From NCBI GenBank assembly GCA_905178155.1, contig CAJINV010000001.1:11092311-11156310 (forward strand): a stretch of 64,000 nt of DNA, given 5' to 3'. Under the pieces are notes generated by a model. It made no database searches, was not told the DNA's origin, and was given only the letters and a program-made list of their open reading frames with translations. This document shows, in pieces, positions 36,001 through 48,567 of the stretch (position 1 is the first letter of the stretch; every line of letters begins with the position of its first letter). The position numbers were made by a program, and so were the translations under genes. The stretch comes from Amoebophrya sp. A120 (lineage: Eukaryota; Sar; Dinophyceae; Syndiniales; Amoebophryaceae).

Positions 36001-39000
36001 ACAAGCCGAAAGCGAGGGACCGGCATCTTCTGCGACGCCCGAACAGACCCACTCCGCTGTCTCAATGTCGGCAACTGGACGTGGCATGTCAGGAATGACC
36101 AAGCACGATTTTGGAGACATTGCTGCAAAGGCAGTCAAGACCACGGGTGCCGGAAGTAATACTGGTACTAGCTCCTCGTTGTTTGCAGACGGGTACCATT
36201 CCGGATCGCAGATAGGAGGAAGTAGCGCAATCGGTGAAAACTACTACGACCAGTTTCATCATGCGGTCGTCCCTGCTCCGACGCACAGACCTAGCCCATT
36301 GGACAGCGGCTACCGGGGCAGCGGCGCGGCGTACCATGCTAGTGGTGCTAGCTACGGCGGAACCTCCCTCGCCTCGGACACCTACGCACCTGCTCACCAA
36401 CAGCGTGGCGGCAACACCCGCAACCTCCCTGGCCTGGTGGGAGATCAACGGCCAAAGTCCAGCGCCCAGGTCGGTGGCCACGGACACGAGTACGATAGCC
36501 GGCCGATGTCCTCGTCGGACTACTACGCCCCAGCCCCGGCCCGGCTCCCCCGCGTTGATATGACCATCGACCTGGCGGGCATTTTTCGTCGCAGCATCGA
36601 AGAGAATCTGGTCCGAGACGACCGATTGGTCGCACTGGTGGAAGGCAGCCGCGCTGCGATGGACGAGTTGGGGGCCAGTTTGGTGAAGGACCACCGCACG
36701 CGCGACGCAATCGTGTCCGAAATGGACGGTAAGCGCGATCTGTGGAATCACATTTTGCAGGAGCACAGCACCGGGCTCTCTGCCAAGGAAACCCTGATCG
36801 AGCTGCTTGGCCGGCAACTCGTGGCGGACCCGAACTTCATCGGCGACTTGGCGGAAAACCTGATCCGTGCAGAGGACAAGGTGTCGCACAAATATTGGAT
36901 GTCGCCGTCGCTGATGCAGCTCGACACCGGGAGCCAAAAGGACGCTCTGTTGCGTGCCCTGCGCCGCCTAGAGGCCAGGATCTTACTCGGTGACAAGAAG
37001 GAAGCCGTGGCTTTCCAAGGTGGTCTCACAGCGGCGCACGAACAGGCTTCTTCATCTCTCCGCTTGCTGACCGCCGATCCCCCGACCCGAGTGACAAACT
37101 TTGAAAAGCCCAATAATCAGTGGCAGGGGCAGCGGCTACAACGAGAAAGTAAAATCATAGAGGATGGCGCAAAAATGAAGCAGCGCCAGGATGGGTCTGA
37201 AGAATTTTCACCAGCGCGACGCGGCGGAGGAGCAAGTGTAGCAGAGATACCATCGGTTTCATCATCCCAAGATCAGCAGCGCCAGCGGCAGGCACGCTCA
37301 AGCCGCCCATCGAGTCTGAACCTCGCAGCGACGGAGTTACGCCGTAAGGAGGAACTTCCATTTATCTTTTCGGACCTTGTTGGCGGGGGATCAACACCCG
37401 ATCCTGAAGCAGATGAGAAGACACGAAGCTCAACTTCATTACGAAATGCAAACAAGCCGGAACAAGATGTCGCACATACCCCGCAGGAGCAGCTGACCGG
37501 GGCTTTGCCAACCGCGTCGACGACGGCATTGCTGCACAAAGTGAATGCGGACATCAGGCAGCACCGAGGGCAGGCGTTCAATTCATCAACCGCATTCAAT
37601 GCGGACGACTACTACGAGCCCAGTGCAAAGGAGCTTTCCGGCGCCACAGCGCCGCTGTTTTCCGATCGAATTGCGCGCAGCCTTGAAGAGGATCCCAAGC
37701 TGCTGCAGGCCATCACCGCCCGTCATTACAAGATGAAGGAGGTAGCCTGCACGTTGGCCCGGCACATCGCAAAAATCAAGGTTGCGCCGGTAAATGAACG
37801 AAAGCTTTTGATGGTTCTTCTTCTACTTTCTTTTTGTTGCTTGTTATTTTTAGGAATAAACCCGGCGATGGTGCCTGTATTCCAAGTACGACTAGCTGAC
37901 GGCGAGATTTAGATTAGAACACGAAAATGCAAACAACAAAAACGACAAGAATCTATGCAAGCAAAAAAAAACTCTGAGAGCTACGTGAAGACTCTTTCTG
38001 CGGCTTTCGTTGCGAGTTCGAAATTGCTGACAGCGGAGGCGGCTGCCCGAATTTTGGAAAACTTTTCCACGCGTGATGTCGGAGCGATGGTAAAACGATA
38101 CGCAGTTCTTCAAACGAAAACTCATGCCCTGGGGTGTAATTTTTTTGCATTCTGCCATAGGCTCTCATTGAGGTCGGACCATGACTCTCTCACCCATGCC
38201 ACATTTCGCGATTCTTTCTTCAATCACATGCACGTGTTGTATATCTACTTTTTTTTTCAATTTCAATTCACAATAAAACAAAAACAGCTAGAGAACCCGC
38301 AGAAGTGTGTGCCATCCGCACGGGACTCGTGTCTGGGCGGGCGACTGCAGACGCTGGTTGCCACCGTCATCGCCTATTCGGAAATGGACCCGCAGGTCCG
38401 CCAACACCAGCCCCGCCTACGCAGCTCTGTGCCTCCGCCGCGGCCCCACCATCGTCCGCTCTCCAATCCGGACTTCGACTACTTAGCCATCGAGGGCACG
38501 GGAAGGCAGGGCAGGCAAGGCGGCATGTACCCTTCAACGTCAAAGACCACTTCCAGTAGCGCTGGCAGCTATGGAAGCGCCCTCGGCCTGCCCATGGCGG
38601 AACACGCCGGCAACGACGGGCCCGCGCCGTCGCTTCCTCAGGTCGGCTTAGTGGATACGATGTCGCACAATTTCTACGACAATAAACCGCGTGCATTGCC
38701 GTCGACGCCGGTTTTGGATGGAGCGCCGAGAACTTCATCGACGAATGGTGCAGGTACACAGGCATCACCAGCACCTTCAAAAAGCTCGAAAATCTCAGAA
38801 CGGGGCGATTTCGGCCTTCTCCGACCGGCTGTAGACAACACTGCGAACAGCAGCAAGGGCACGCCCAGTCCTGTAGTATTCTCATCCGCAGCGCCATTGG
38901 TTGCCGCCTCGTCCAACCTCCCAGCGTCAGGAAGAAGCACGAGCTCCAGTGTTGGCACCAGTCGTGCTAGTTCGGTCACGAGTGAGAATGATGTCACGGG

Positions 39001-39304
39001 CAAGCTCAAAATCACGCATCTTACTCGGGATCATGTTCGCCCTGTGCCCGGCACCACGACAGGGAGGACAGGAGGTAGAGCAGAAAAGGAGGACGACGTG
39101 GAGGTCTTGAACAGGCTGAATCAGAATGCCGAAGCGAAGAGGCAGTTAGAGGAAGGAAGGAGTGCTGGGGGCGACAAAGGAGGTGTTGTAAGGGCAGCAG
39201 AGAAAGGCCGAGAGACGACGACCGGTCGGGAGCCGCCCAAGAAAACCGTACAGTTTGACCTGGTGCGTTCATCTTCCCCAACTCCAACTGCAGCGAGTCG
39301 TTGA
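33035..39304 (+). CDS. large acidic/Ser-rich protein with dispersed short helical repeats
   Basis: Exons are 33035-34012, about 34234-34543 (or 34516), 34836 (or 34806)-37789, 37979-38089 and 38288-39304, about 1,790 residues; both choices at the 34.5-34.8 kb intron keep frame. The start could be the ATG at 33035 or 33110; a hydrophobic patch (PAALVMLLKIFGV) may be a signal sequence. Exon 1 is very acidic and Ser/Thr-rich. Later parts alternate disordered tracts with helical segments carrying the motif LxxDxxFxxxL: LLRDGQFQSKL, LESDPEFVRDT, LVRDDRLVALV, LVADPNFIGDL and LEEDPKLLQAI. The same motif fills the gene at 41737, so the two are probably paralogues. The last exon is Ser/Pro-rich. I recognise no known domain. 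Confidence 0.65.
34544..34835 (+). other. TIR-containing intron
   Basis: A perfect 16-base inverted repeat, TCAAGCGTTACATTGT (34561-34576) and its complement (34809-34824), continues outward to ATATGG on the left and CCATAG on the right. These match the termini of the introns at 22824 and 49645. Excision of 34544-34835 is in frame; so is GT-AG splicing from 34517 to 34805, which would make part of the right repeat coding. Confidence 0.55.
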
Positions 39305-40320
39305 TCTTCGCCTCGTCGAATGTACAAAGTAACAGGTGGACAACTTCTTCCTTGAATGGTATTAATTTTTTCATGCGCGTTGGAAGCGTAGTACTAGAAC
39401 TAGAAGCCGCGTACCGTGATTTTTCAGAGTTTGATGTTACTAGAAACAAACAAGCCGCTATCTTGCGACCTCTTGATCAAAAATCCACGAGTGGTGTAAA
39501 AACTCGTCCGCGTACCTTTGAATCAGAAACCAGAAGCCGAAAAAACTGTGTATCCGTTGTCACTTTCAATTATTCCAAGTACATTGCTGCACTAGATTCT
39601 TCTTCCAAGAATGAAGAGGGAACTGTTCGCCTTGCTCACCGGTCAATCACGTTTCACTGTACAAAAACGACTGTGGGAGCAGAGACGACACTGGCCATCT
39701 ATACCGCATTTTTATTTTTTTTGAAAAATGATATATGAATGAAAGAATCTTCGAAGTCGATTACGATTTCAAACCCTTGTACAATCTGAAAACCGTACAG
39801 AAGCAAGTAGAAAAATGAACCAAATGAAGATGACAAGTAGAGAACATGCACGAACTACATCATACATATTCAGCAATCTGCTGCAATTTTATGAAAAGAA
39901 AAACAGGCGCGATGTTCAATGCCCTCCGTTCCCGACAGCGGATGGCGACGGAAGCAACCACCTACTAGAAGCTCAGCGTTAAGGAAAAAAGTGCCTTCTT
40001 TCGTGTGTGGACGTTGCCACTCATCTTCACTGCCCTTGCTCCCGCTAGGGTTCGAGTGTCGAGCGGCCAGATGGCGTGCGCAGCAACTGCAACCTGAAAT
40101 CAAGATGAGAGCGCAAGCGGCGGCAGTCCTCTTTACTCAGAGGAGGCGAGCGAAAAAAAATTCTAGAGAGACTATGTCCCTTCATCTTCCTGAGATGGTT
40201 GCTTTCGTTCTATGATTTTCTTCGTGAAAAAAAGTGATTTTATTTGTCACAGTTCATCCCTGAGCTGAGCCTGAGGCAGACGAGAAACAGCACGATCACG
40301 TTGTACTATTGACAATAATC
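39305..40320. other. intergenic region
   Basis: No supported gene. An open frame at 39301-39738 on the + strand has neither a recognisable motif nor the composition of nearby exons. Confidence 0.5.
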
Positions 40321-40797
40321 ATGCCGATCACTTGGAAGCCGGTCGAGTATTGCCATTGCTCCGGGTCCTGCTTGTGCAAGGACTGTTTGTGTCCCTGCAT
40401 TGGAGCGTACGAGAATGCGCGAAAAGTGGACGCCCCAAATGCGTTGCTGCACGGCGCCCTGACTTGCCTCTGCATCAATAACTGGCCCTGCGTGGTCGGC
40501 ATGGGCTTGAAAATCCTGTTGACGGAGCACATCGGGAATCACACCAACGCGGACCTGGCAGTTGCCGAGTTGTACAAGAATCCGCTGGATTTTGGCTTGG
40601 TTTTTTCTGATTTCTGCCACGCCTGGTGTTGCACGCCGTGTTTCTTGAACTCGCTCTCAAGAAGTGTGGACGAGTACGTCAACAGTGGGCAGTGCGAGAA
40701 GGACAAGAAAATGAGAGAGGCAACCTCCGGCCTCAAGGTCGCGCCCCAGCAGCAGGTCATGGTGCTCAAGCCGATGGAGGACCCGGTCACGCATTAG
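40321..40797 (+). CDS. PLAC8-like Cys-rich protein
   Basis: A single exon of 158 residues starts at an ATG shortly after AT-rich sequence. Cys residues cluster as CHCSGSCLCKDCLCPCIGAY near the N-terminus, then CLCINNWPC in the middle and FCHAWCCTPCFLNSL further on. This follows the PLAC8 layout: a CCPC-type motif followed by xxGxNAxxxD, a hydrophobic stretch, then D-FCxxxCCxPC. PLAC8 proteins are small, often membrane-associated, and linked to metal handling, cell size or surface functions depending on lineage; the role here is unknown. It lies between the two repeat-sharing genes and is unrelated to them in sequence. Confidence 0.6.
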   Translation: MPITWKPVEYCHCSGSCLCKDCLCPCIGAYENARKVDAPNALLHGALTCLCINNWPCVVGMGLKILLTEHIGNHTNADLAVAELYKNPLDFGLVFSDFCHAWCCTPCFLNSLSRSVDEYVNSGQCEKDKKMREATSGLKVAPQQQVMVLKPMEDPVTH

Positions 40798-41736
40798 GCG
40801 GGAAGTTTGTTAGCCTTACTGTGCCCCGGAGGTTCAGGGAATCGATTTATTATGATTCATTTGCGCAAAGGGTAAGGGTTGATATTGATTCACTATGATC
40901 TACGCAGATACAACTAAAGCTCACCATATATTACTGCATCTGAGTAAATTAGTGGTGATGTAGTTGATCCATTGATGAGTCACTGTTTCGGTTTCGTTTA
41001 CATTGATAGATCTGCAAGCGCCTAAGTACTTGTGCAATCAAATGCAAGAGTGATGTTTTATTTGTCTGATACTTTTCCTTTTGTTCCAAAGACTAAGACA
41101 AAGTCCCACGACCCAGTTGGAATTTGATCTCGTTCCGTCTCTGCAGCCTCAAAAAGCTGAGAGACATAAGCAATGCTTTGCTTCTACTCCACTTATGTTG
41201 ATTTCAATATTCTTCATGCTACGTCGCACGATCGCCAGCAGTACAAATCATATGTGGGGCGAAAGGAGCAAGAGCTACGAAAAACCACACTGAGTTTACT
41301 GCATGAAGAGCGAGCTCTTCTGTGAGTGAATGAGGGTTAGAGTTAGTGATTGTGACAAACTGCGTCATCTGTGGCGTTTAATGATTTTTGAGCATGAGAT
41401 ACAGCCTAAGCGTCAGATTCAGATACTGATACAGCTTCTCAACATACGACGACCGATTGTTTCAGAGTGAAAGATGAAAACAACATCAAACCGCACAAGT
41501 GCCGCGGCCGCTTTGTCATTCTCAGTTCTCCTTCTGTGTCCGCCAGGGGGAAAAAATCATACGCTGAGTTTGTTTCAGGAGATGTACATTTCTCTTTCTG
41601 ACTGGCACCAGAGGATTTGCATGTCGCACTCAGCGAATCAAGCAGCGACCACGAAGATGTTGGACTAAAACAATTTTCGATCGGTTTTTTTTTCGAACCA
41701 GCATGTAGTTGCCGCTGGGCGACCGGGGCTCGCGAT
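40798..41736. other. intergenic region
   Basis: AT-rich, no supported gene. The in-frame sequence directly before the ATG at 41737 is open back to about 41617 but changes composition there, so I start the next gene at 41737. Confidence 0.5.
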
Positions 41737-44700
41737 ATGCCAATGCGCGGGCGGCGCCGGGGACTAGTGCTGTGTTGCGCAACAAGCTCCGCGCCGGCTG
41801 CGACATTTTTCGTTCTCTTTCTGGACAGCCTCTTTCTGTTTTTGCAGGCAGCGCAGCTGCATGACGAGCGGGACACTGGCAGTGGCGCTTCTGGATCCTC
41901 CGTGAGAAGTGCTGCTACTACACCTGCGAAAAATACGGCTGTCGAAACAGAATGGTCGTCCGGCGGTGCAGCGTCTCCGCGTGATGTAGACACGACGCCC
42001 GTCCTCGTGCGGCAAGACCTGTCTGAAGAACGGCACGCGCGGCCTAACGAGGACGCAGATTTTCTGGACGAGGAAGTAGAAGATCATGCGCAGCAGAGCA
42101 GCCTTGCCCGGCTGGATTATGTCGACGAGGAGAACGAGAACAATCAAGATCAACAAAACCAAAACGAAGCGCTCGACGACCTTGCCACTCTGCAACTTTC
42201 CGTTGCGGCGCACAGTGGGCAAGACCCGGGCGGGAACGCGACCGGGGACGCCGAAGTCACGGCTACTGACGATAATTCGACCTCCCTCGGGGATCTTTTC
42301 GCAGAAGAAAACGCCACGGCTGCGGGGAACGAGACCGGGGATGTAAATGGTACCGATGTGAATGGTACGGTTGCCGTTACCGAGGAAAGCGCCGGCACGC
42401 CGGAGGAGGCGAAAGAAAACGCCCAGACGTTCACGCCCTTGGTCCGCAATGTCGGTGCGGAGTTGGCGGCGGACGCAAACTTCCAGCTCGCCCTGGCCCG
42501 CCTGCTGGTGCGGTACCCGGAGATATCAGCGGAGAACAAAATGCTAGTATAGTAAAGTAGGATGCGCATGCGTCCGCAACTGGAAGATCATGTCCACTGC
42601 GCACAACTATCTACAAATGATAAGCCGATGTTGAAGGAGATGACAGCGACCGGCGCGTCAAAGCACCACAGTATGCTGAAATCACTTTGACTTGCACTTG
42701 AAGGCATCTTTCAGGGAAGTAGGGCGCCTCTTGTGTGTGTGTTCTCTGTGTCATTCAATTTGAACATGCATCGCTTGTTTTTAGCATTTTGGTTTTCGCA
42801 TGTGATACTTGTCGGAGCCTCACGTACGCACCGTGGAGTACGTACAAGACGGCGTTATGCGCGACAGCATGGCCGGAATTCTGAAGGTACTCTACATTAG
42901 TTACTCCCACTGTTGTGAGATGTAGGTCTATGACTTTGACGCTGAAAGTTATTAGTGGGATGCACACAGGCATAATACACAGATTGTTGCAGCACGGTTT
43001 TTTCGACCAGGTTTCAGGGTTCTATAGTTTTCTTGACCTTGGCGATGGCTCAATAGCAGTACCCGAACCCATCCCTTAGAGATTCAAACCTAATCTCCGC
43101 AGGGCGACGGAAACTTCACGAAGATAATTCGGGACATCATGACGCCGCTGGTGATGGCCAAGCTGCGAGAGGCGGAGGCAAGCGACATCGGGGACCTGGA
43201 GCAGCGCATCATGGACGCGGTGGCCCAAGTAGTGGCGGACGACATTGCATTCGTTGACAAGGTGCAGGCCATTTTGACAGCACACAAAGACTTATGAAAT
43301 AGGGCGACACGTCCGCCTTGAGCTTGTTGACACGTGCTATGCATATTTCTGATCGATCATGTACAGAATTGAATATGGCCCCCGAAGGGAGCGCACCAAC
43401 TACAGCAAGAGCAACTGAGGGAAGATGATATTTGTTGGCGCAGGAAAGTATCGAACGATCGACATGAGTTTTAAAATCCATCGTGGCTATCTTCGATGAA
43501 CACATTATGCCGCATAGCAACATGTTTGGAGGCGGGGGCGAGTTTCCATAGCATGAGATGCGAAAGAGGCCGAAAACTCTGCGACCACTACCGCGCCTGC
43601 CGTCGGACTTTTCTTGCAGTTCGGCCAGTCTCTAAACCTGCGCCAGCTGCAGGTTGCGGGCTTCTACGGCCAGAAACATCTTCACAGCCAGCAAATCCGC
43701 GACGCAACTGCCGAGGACCTGGTGTTTGGAAAACTGCGGGAAAAATTACATGAGCACGGTAGCTTGGCGGGAAACAAGATGGTGCAGGAGACTGCAGGTA
43801 GTGCCGCCCCTGGCGGGAAGGCGTCGGACCTGGAAGGCACAGATACCAAATCTCCTGGCGCCGGAGCAGCTGATCAGTCACACACTAAGAAAGATGAAGA
43901 ACAAATGACTGCGTCTGCGGAGAGGAGGGAACGGCAGGAGGACATTGTCACGCGCCTCGATGAAACAAGCATGTTCGACTACGAGCCGAGGAAGCAACAT
44001 CAGCAGCGAGTTGATGGTCCAAGCTCCGGAGCCGGACCCTCTGCAACATCAGCAACGCAAAGTACGAAGACGAAACGTCATCTTTGTCGCTATCACTATC
44101 AGTTCCTATGAAGAACAGACACGATTTCATTTCCATTTTTTATGTATCTCGTCCATGGTCCTGCAGCTCCAGGTCCAGTTTGCATTTTCCGTATTTGACT
44201 TGCATCACATCACATTAAAGAGTTTTGATGGCATCACAGTTGCTGGCATTTTTATGGTTTGTATGTTCATGTTGTTGTGTCTGCATATCATCCACTAGAT
44301 GGAAAGTTTTTGTGCTGGAAAGTTCTTGTGCATGCAGGATGAAAGTGCGAAGCAAGCGTCCTCATACTCAGAGTTGTGCTCCTCGGTACTACTGAAACTG
44401 GTAGCGTTCTTCTTCGTTTTCATACCGAATTCGGATCAGAACGCGGTCGCGGCCACGAGGTCTCCCGCGGAAAAATCAAAATCAGCTGCTGAACACGGAG
44501 CGGAAAAAGTAGATGGAGATTTGCTCCCCGCCCCCTCATCGTCAGCGCAACTGGAGCTGGCGTCAAGCCGACGGCTGAAGGGAACCTCCACTTCTACCGG
44601 AAGAAAAAGCGGTGCGAGCGGGGACGAGCCCACTGATGTTTCGGACGAGGCAGCAAAGAACCAGACGAGCTTCAACTTCGACAAGTTGTATCAAAGTGAA

Positions 44701-47263
44701 AAAAGCCCCCACCCCATATCGGAAACGGAAGGTGCGCGAATTTGTGATGCTGTATTTGAGTACACAAATCGACTTGTATTGCTAGAAGTCCAAGAGACGA
44801 GGCTGCGGCCTAAATTGCAGGCAATCTGTCACGTTGTTTCCCGCTTCTAGTTGCATCCTGTCATCCTGGAGCTGCAAGGCTTTCCCACGCTAGGCAGCAC
44901 TACAGACCGCATCTTTTGCCTTCTAGCATCGCAAAGCTGACCACAAATCTGCATGACAGATTTCCGTTTTGATATGGGGAGGGGGCATTTTTCATTGTAA
45001 TAAGTTGCCACTGGTGACCAAGGCGGTTTACGGTTATTTGGCGCAGGCGGACGTTATCACACACAAAGAGCCAAGTATAGCACAACACTTCTGTACGTCT
45101 GGCTACATAAAAGAAAAAAGATACTTCAGACAGAACACTCCATTTTATTCCTACAATAATTTTTCGCATGACATCAAATCCCTTGCATGATGTTGAGGAT
45201 GCAAACTACCACTCATATGAATAGAACAAGGACGAGAAGCACATGCATCGAAGTCCTCGGAAAGATCTGTTGTCATGGGCTAGCCCCACCTGTCAGCATG
45301 CTGTTTAGGGTATGCGTATGCAAATTTCACTTTAGAAGTTTCGAGAACAAGAATGCTGCGCTAGCTCTTTCGCCGGCATGCACGTTCTTGGCCGGGCCAT
45401 CGGGGATATGATTGTGGAAGACGAATCCAACGCGTGGCTGATAGAAATGGGCACCAAGCTAGCCGCGAACACAACCTTCGCTACAGACTACGTTCCTGGC
45501 ATGGTTGGTCTGGAGTCAAATCAAAGCTTTTTAGTTTCCCTTTAAAACGTTAACACGCAGGAGCTGCAACTGTAATGGGAACCGTTTATGAAAATCAATC
45601 TATCATAGTAGTGGATAAGGATGTACAACAAAACTACTTGTACTACAACAGAGGCCCATCAATCATAGTAGTGGATAAGGAAATAGAATATTTGACGTGA
45701 CTCCTGCAGCCGCTTTTTGCGTTGATACGGCTTTGTGGCAAACGATGCTGACAGATCAGGACTGGCTGGACGGCCTGATCGGCAAGGGGGTTGACTTCGA
45801 TGACCGCTCGGGGGCGATGTTTCGCGACCACATTGCCGACCACATCATCCAGGATCGCAGACTCATCATCAATGTTGCGCACCTGCTCGTCGGCCTTCCC
45901 ATCTTGACAACTACCAGCACCACTACCACCGCTGCGGGCATACTGTCTCTTGCAGAAACGGCACGGGAGGAGGAAAGAACCGGGGGCGAGGACAAGATAC
46001 GAAGAGCAGACGAAAGGGAAGAAGCAACTTCCGCTGGTGGAAAGACTCGGCGCGCAGAGGTGGACCCGACGAGAATTACCGCAGTGGACGCGGCCAATGA
46101 CCAAAGTAAAGCCGATGGCTCTTCGTCTTCACCAACTACCTCCTCTCTCATGTCGGTGATAGAAGCAAAACGAGCCGGCGAGGAAGCCGAAGCGTCTGTC
46201 AGGGACGGGACGACAGCTAAGGCATCCACTGGGGGCACCAGTAGAAGTTCGAGTTCCACAACAGTGGCGGACCACGAGGACGGAAAGAATACTGGTTTAG
46301 AAGACCACCTCCAGGCGACTTCGCAAGTTGACCGTTTATCGGCCTCGGAGAAAAAAGTTAAGATGGCGACCGACAGCGCAGTGGAAGCTACGAGGACACC
46401 GAATCCAGCACGCTTTGTGTTCGAAGCGCTCTTTGGCAAGAGTACCGATTCCGCTGCAGGAGGAGGTGCCGCGACCTCCTTTCTCGAACTGAAAGCCGAA
46501 CGGGCGGAGCCAACAGGCGGCGCAAACGAGACCAGCGGCGCCATGTATCAGAGTGCACTGCTTGTCCTCTTCTTAATGCGAAGGGCATGGCGGGCAAGAA
46601 CAGAGTCCTCGAGGGCAGAAGTGTAGTATACATAGTACTCCTATGTTGAATTGAAATGTTTGAAGTACTTGTTCTGGCATGAAAAAAGAAGACGGGATAA
46701 GCTGTGCACTGCGATACCGTGGAGAGCGTTTTGAAGCAGGCGGAGGCGAAGACGCAGCAACAGTTCTGGACGGATCTCTCGCTCGCTCTAGTGGACGATG
46801 ACTTCTTTCTCAGAAAGGTGCTTTTTCTCAGGGGTCTTTTCTAGTCTTGCGTGTCGATGTCGCCAACATTTTGCCCCCTAGTAAATTTCAATTTCTGTCT
46901 GCTTTTTGTTCTACTTCAGGTGAGGTACCACGTGGAACAACGCACGAGACGTTATTCAAAAATCCCAGCTGTTTATGTTTTTTTCAACAGGTCTCTCATT
47001 TCGCACAGAAGAACGTGCTGGAGCGGCCGTTGGAGCTCGCGCTTGACTATCGACAGATGCTTGCGGAGAACATCGCGAAGAATCCGGATTTGCTCGAGGA
47101 CGCTGTGAACGTCATCGCGAACAAGTTGCTCGCAAATTTCGACGCCTTTGTGGCGGAAATCAAGTCGAAAATCCTAGGTATGGGGCCCTTGGGCGAGACT
47201 TTCCTGAACAACGTCGCAGCCGAGCTGATCGGCGAACCCGTCATGAAGATGCCCGATGCGTAA
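41737..47263 (+). CDS. secreted or membrane-anchored protein with dispersed short helical repeats
   Basis: The ATG at 41737 is followed by a basic n-region and a hydrophobic stretch (ATFFVLFLDSLFLFLQAAQ), a signal peptide or anchor. Exons are 41737-42546, 42818-42886, 43103-43261, 43620-about 44061, about 44457-44750, about 45349-45507, 45710-about 46624, about 46703-46817 and 46991-47263 (TAA). The junctions at 42547, 42887, 43262, 45508 and 46818 are GT-AG with matching phase; the junctions between 44.06 and 45.35 kb and near 46.65 kb are unsettled. The first exon is acidic with several N-glycosylation sequons (NAT, NET, NGT). Helical parts repeat the motif LxxDxxFxxxL: LAADANFQLAL, LKGDGNFTKII, VADDIAFVDKF, MLTDQDWLDGL, IIQDRRLIINV, LVDDDFFLRKV and IAKNPDLLEDA. 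It is the likely paralogue of the gene at 33035. Confidence 0.65.
45602..45681. repeat. 20-bp direct repeat within an intron
   Basis: ATCATAGTAGTGGATAAGGA occurs at 45602-45621 and 45662-45681 inside the intron 45508-45709, 60 bases apart. It looks like a local duplication. Confidence 0.8.
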
Positions 47264-48567
47264 CTGCAAGCGAAGCAGCACGGGGTTTGCGAAAGTGGAA
47301 AGATCTTCTTCAAGCTTGATGGGGGCATCCGAGTCGTCTGAGCACAGTGTGTGTGGGTATTACTCCACGAGGCCGACAACGCGGGCAAGTTAGACATCAA
47401 CTTGATTCTGTTTATACACCAAATCAACTAATACTAAATCTTCTAAACCTATCCCTATCCGCTGAGGATAAACTAAAATCTAAAGAAAAGACGATAACTC
47501 GAGAATAAAGTTTGTTATTTTAGTTTTTCACATCTGGATCTGGCCCTGGCCAGTTTCACGATGGCCTTAAACGCAAGAACACAAAGCTTTTTTTGGAAAA
47601 TTTCAAGAGCGACGAGAACTCCTAAGCACCTGCGGGACGTCGAGGAGGCAAAAGCACCAAGTGCGAGTGTCGGTCTGTATTTGCAGCTTCTCACGGCGCT
47701 TCGTTGTGCTAATGTGGTTTCAAAGTCGGTGTATGTAGAGAAGGAAATGTATTGTACAATTACACTCTCATGAAAGATACGCAATGTCGTGCTGAAATTG
47801 TCTTGCAGGCACGTCGCCGTCAGCCGTGAAGGTGTTTCACGTGCTTTCTTCAAAAAACGGGCTTTGGCATAATAAATTCACATGGCTACCAAATCGAAAT
47901 GAACCTAGACGCAGATATCACTTCCTTCCGAGGCCACCTTCTATATTCGATTTCCATCTCGATCTTCTTCTTCGCGACTCTGATGTGAGCGCTCCCGCCT
48001 CCATGTTTGTCTTTGTTTTGCAAAGACGTGCCTTCCCGCGAGAACTGTTCCCTATTGTTCTACCTGTCGCTAGTATTCCACGTAAGTTAACAACTTTTTC
48101 CGCTGAATATCAATATGAATGCGATGAATGTCTACTTCTACTTCATCACAAGGCCGGTATCTGCTTTGTAGCTTTTGCTTTTCATCAATCTTGACATACA
48201 CGACGTTGCGTTGCCTTCACAGGGGCCAACGCCAACAGAGCAGGGATGAGCAAAAAGAGGAGCGAGAGTGTGTGAGCAGCTGTGTGTCTGTTCTGTAGTG
48301 AAACGAGTGCCTGTGCCAGGAAAATTGACGTAAAAACTACTCTCTCCTGTCTCAGATGCTATCAAAAACGATCTATTTCTATGCCTCTTTGTCATGATTT
48401 GCGCAAGCGCCGGAGTGGCGTCGACCCCGGTCAAGGTGCACTTCCGTACCAATATAAAAGAGGGAAAGTCAAAACTCTCTACTATATCTTCGATCCTTTT
48501 GAGATCAGACCATAGCGAGAAAATGGATGCAGTAAAGAAATCTAGAAGAAAAGCCAGGTCCTCGTAG
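47264..48567. other. intergenic region
   Basis: No convincing + strand gene. A 253-codon open frame on the - strand (48138-48899) overlaps the next gene's start; see findings. Confidence 0.45.

Noticed and set aside
37790-37912. C-terminal membrane tail (LLMVLLLLSFCCLLFLGI) on the 33035 gene
   Set aside because: These codons are better read as the pyrimidine-rich body of a GT-AG intron (37790-37978), whose removal joins KVAP to SYVKTLSAAF in phase 0.
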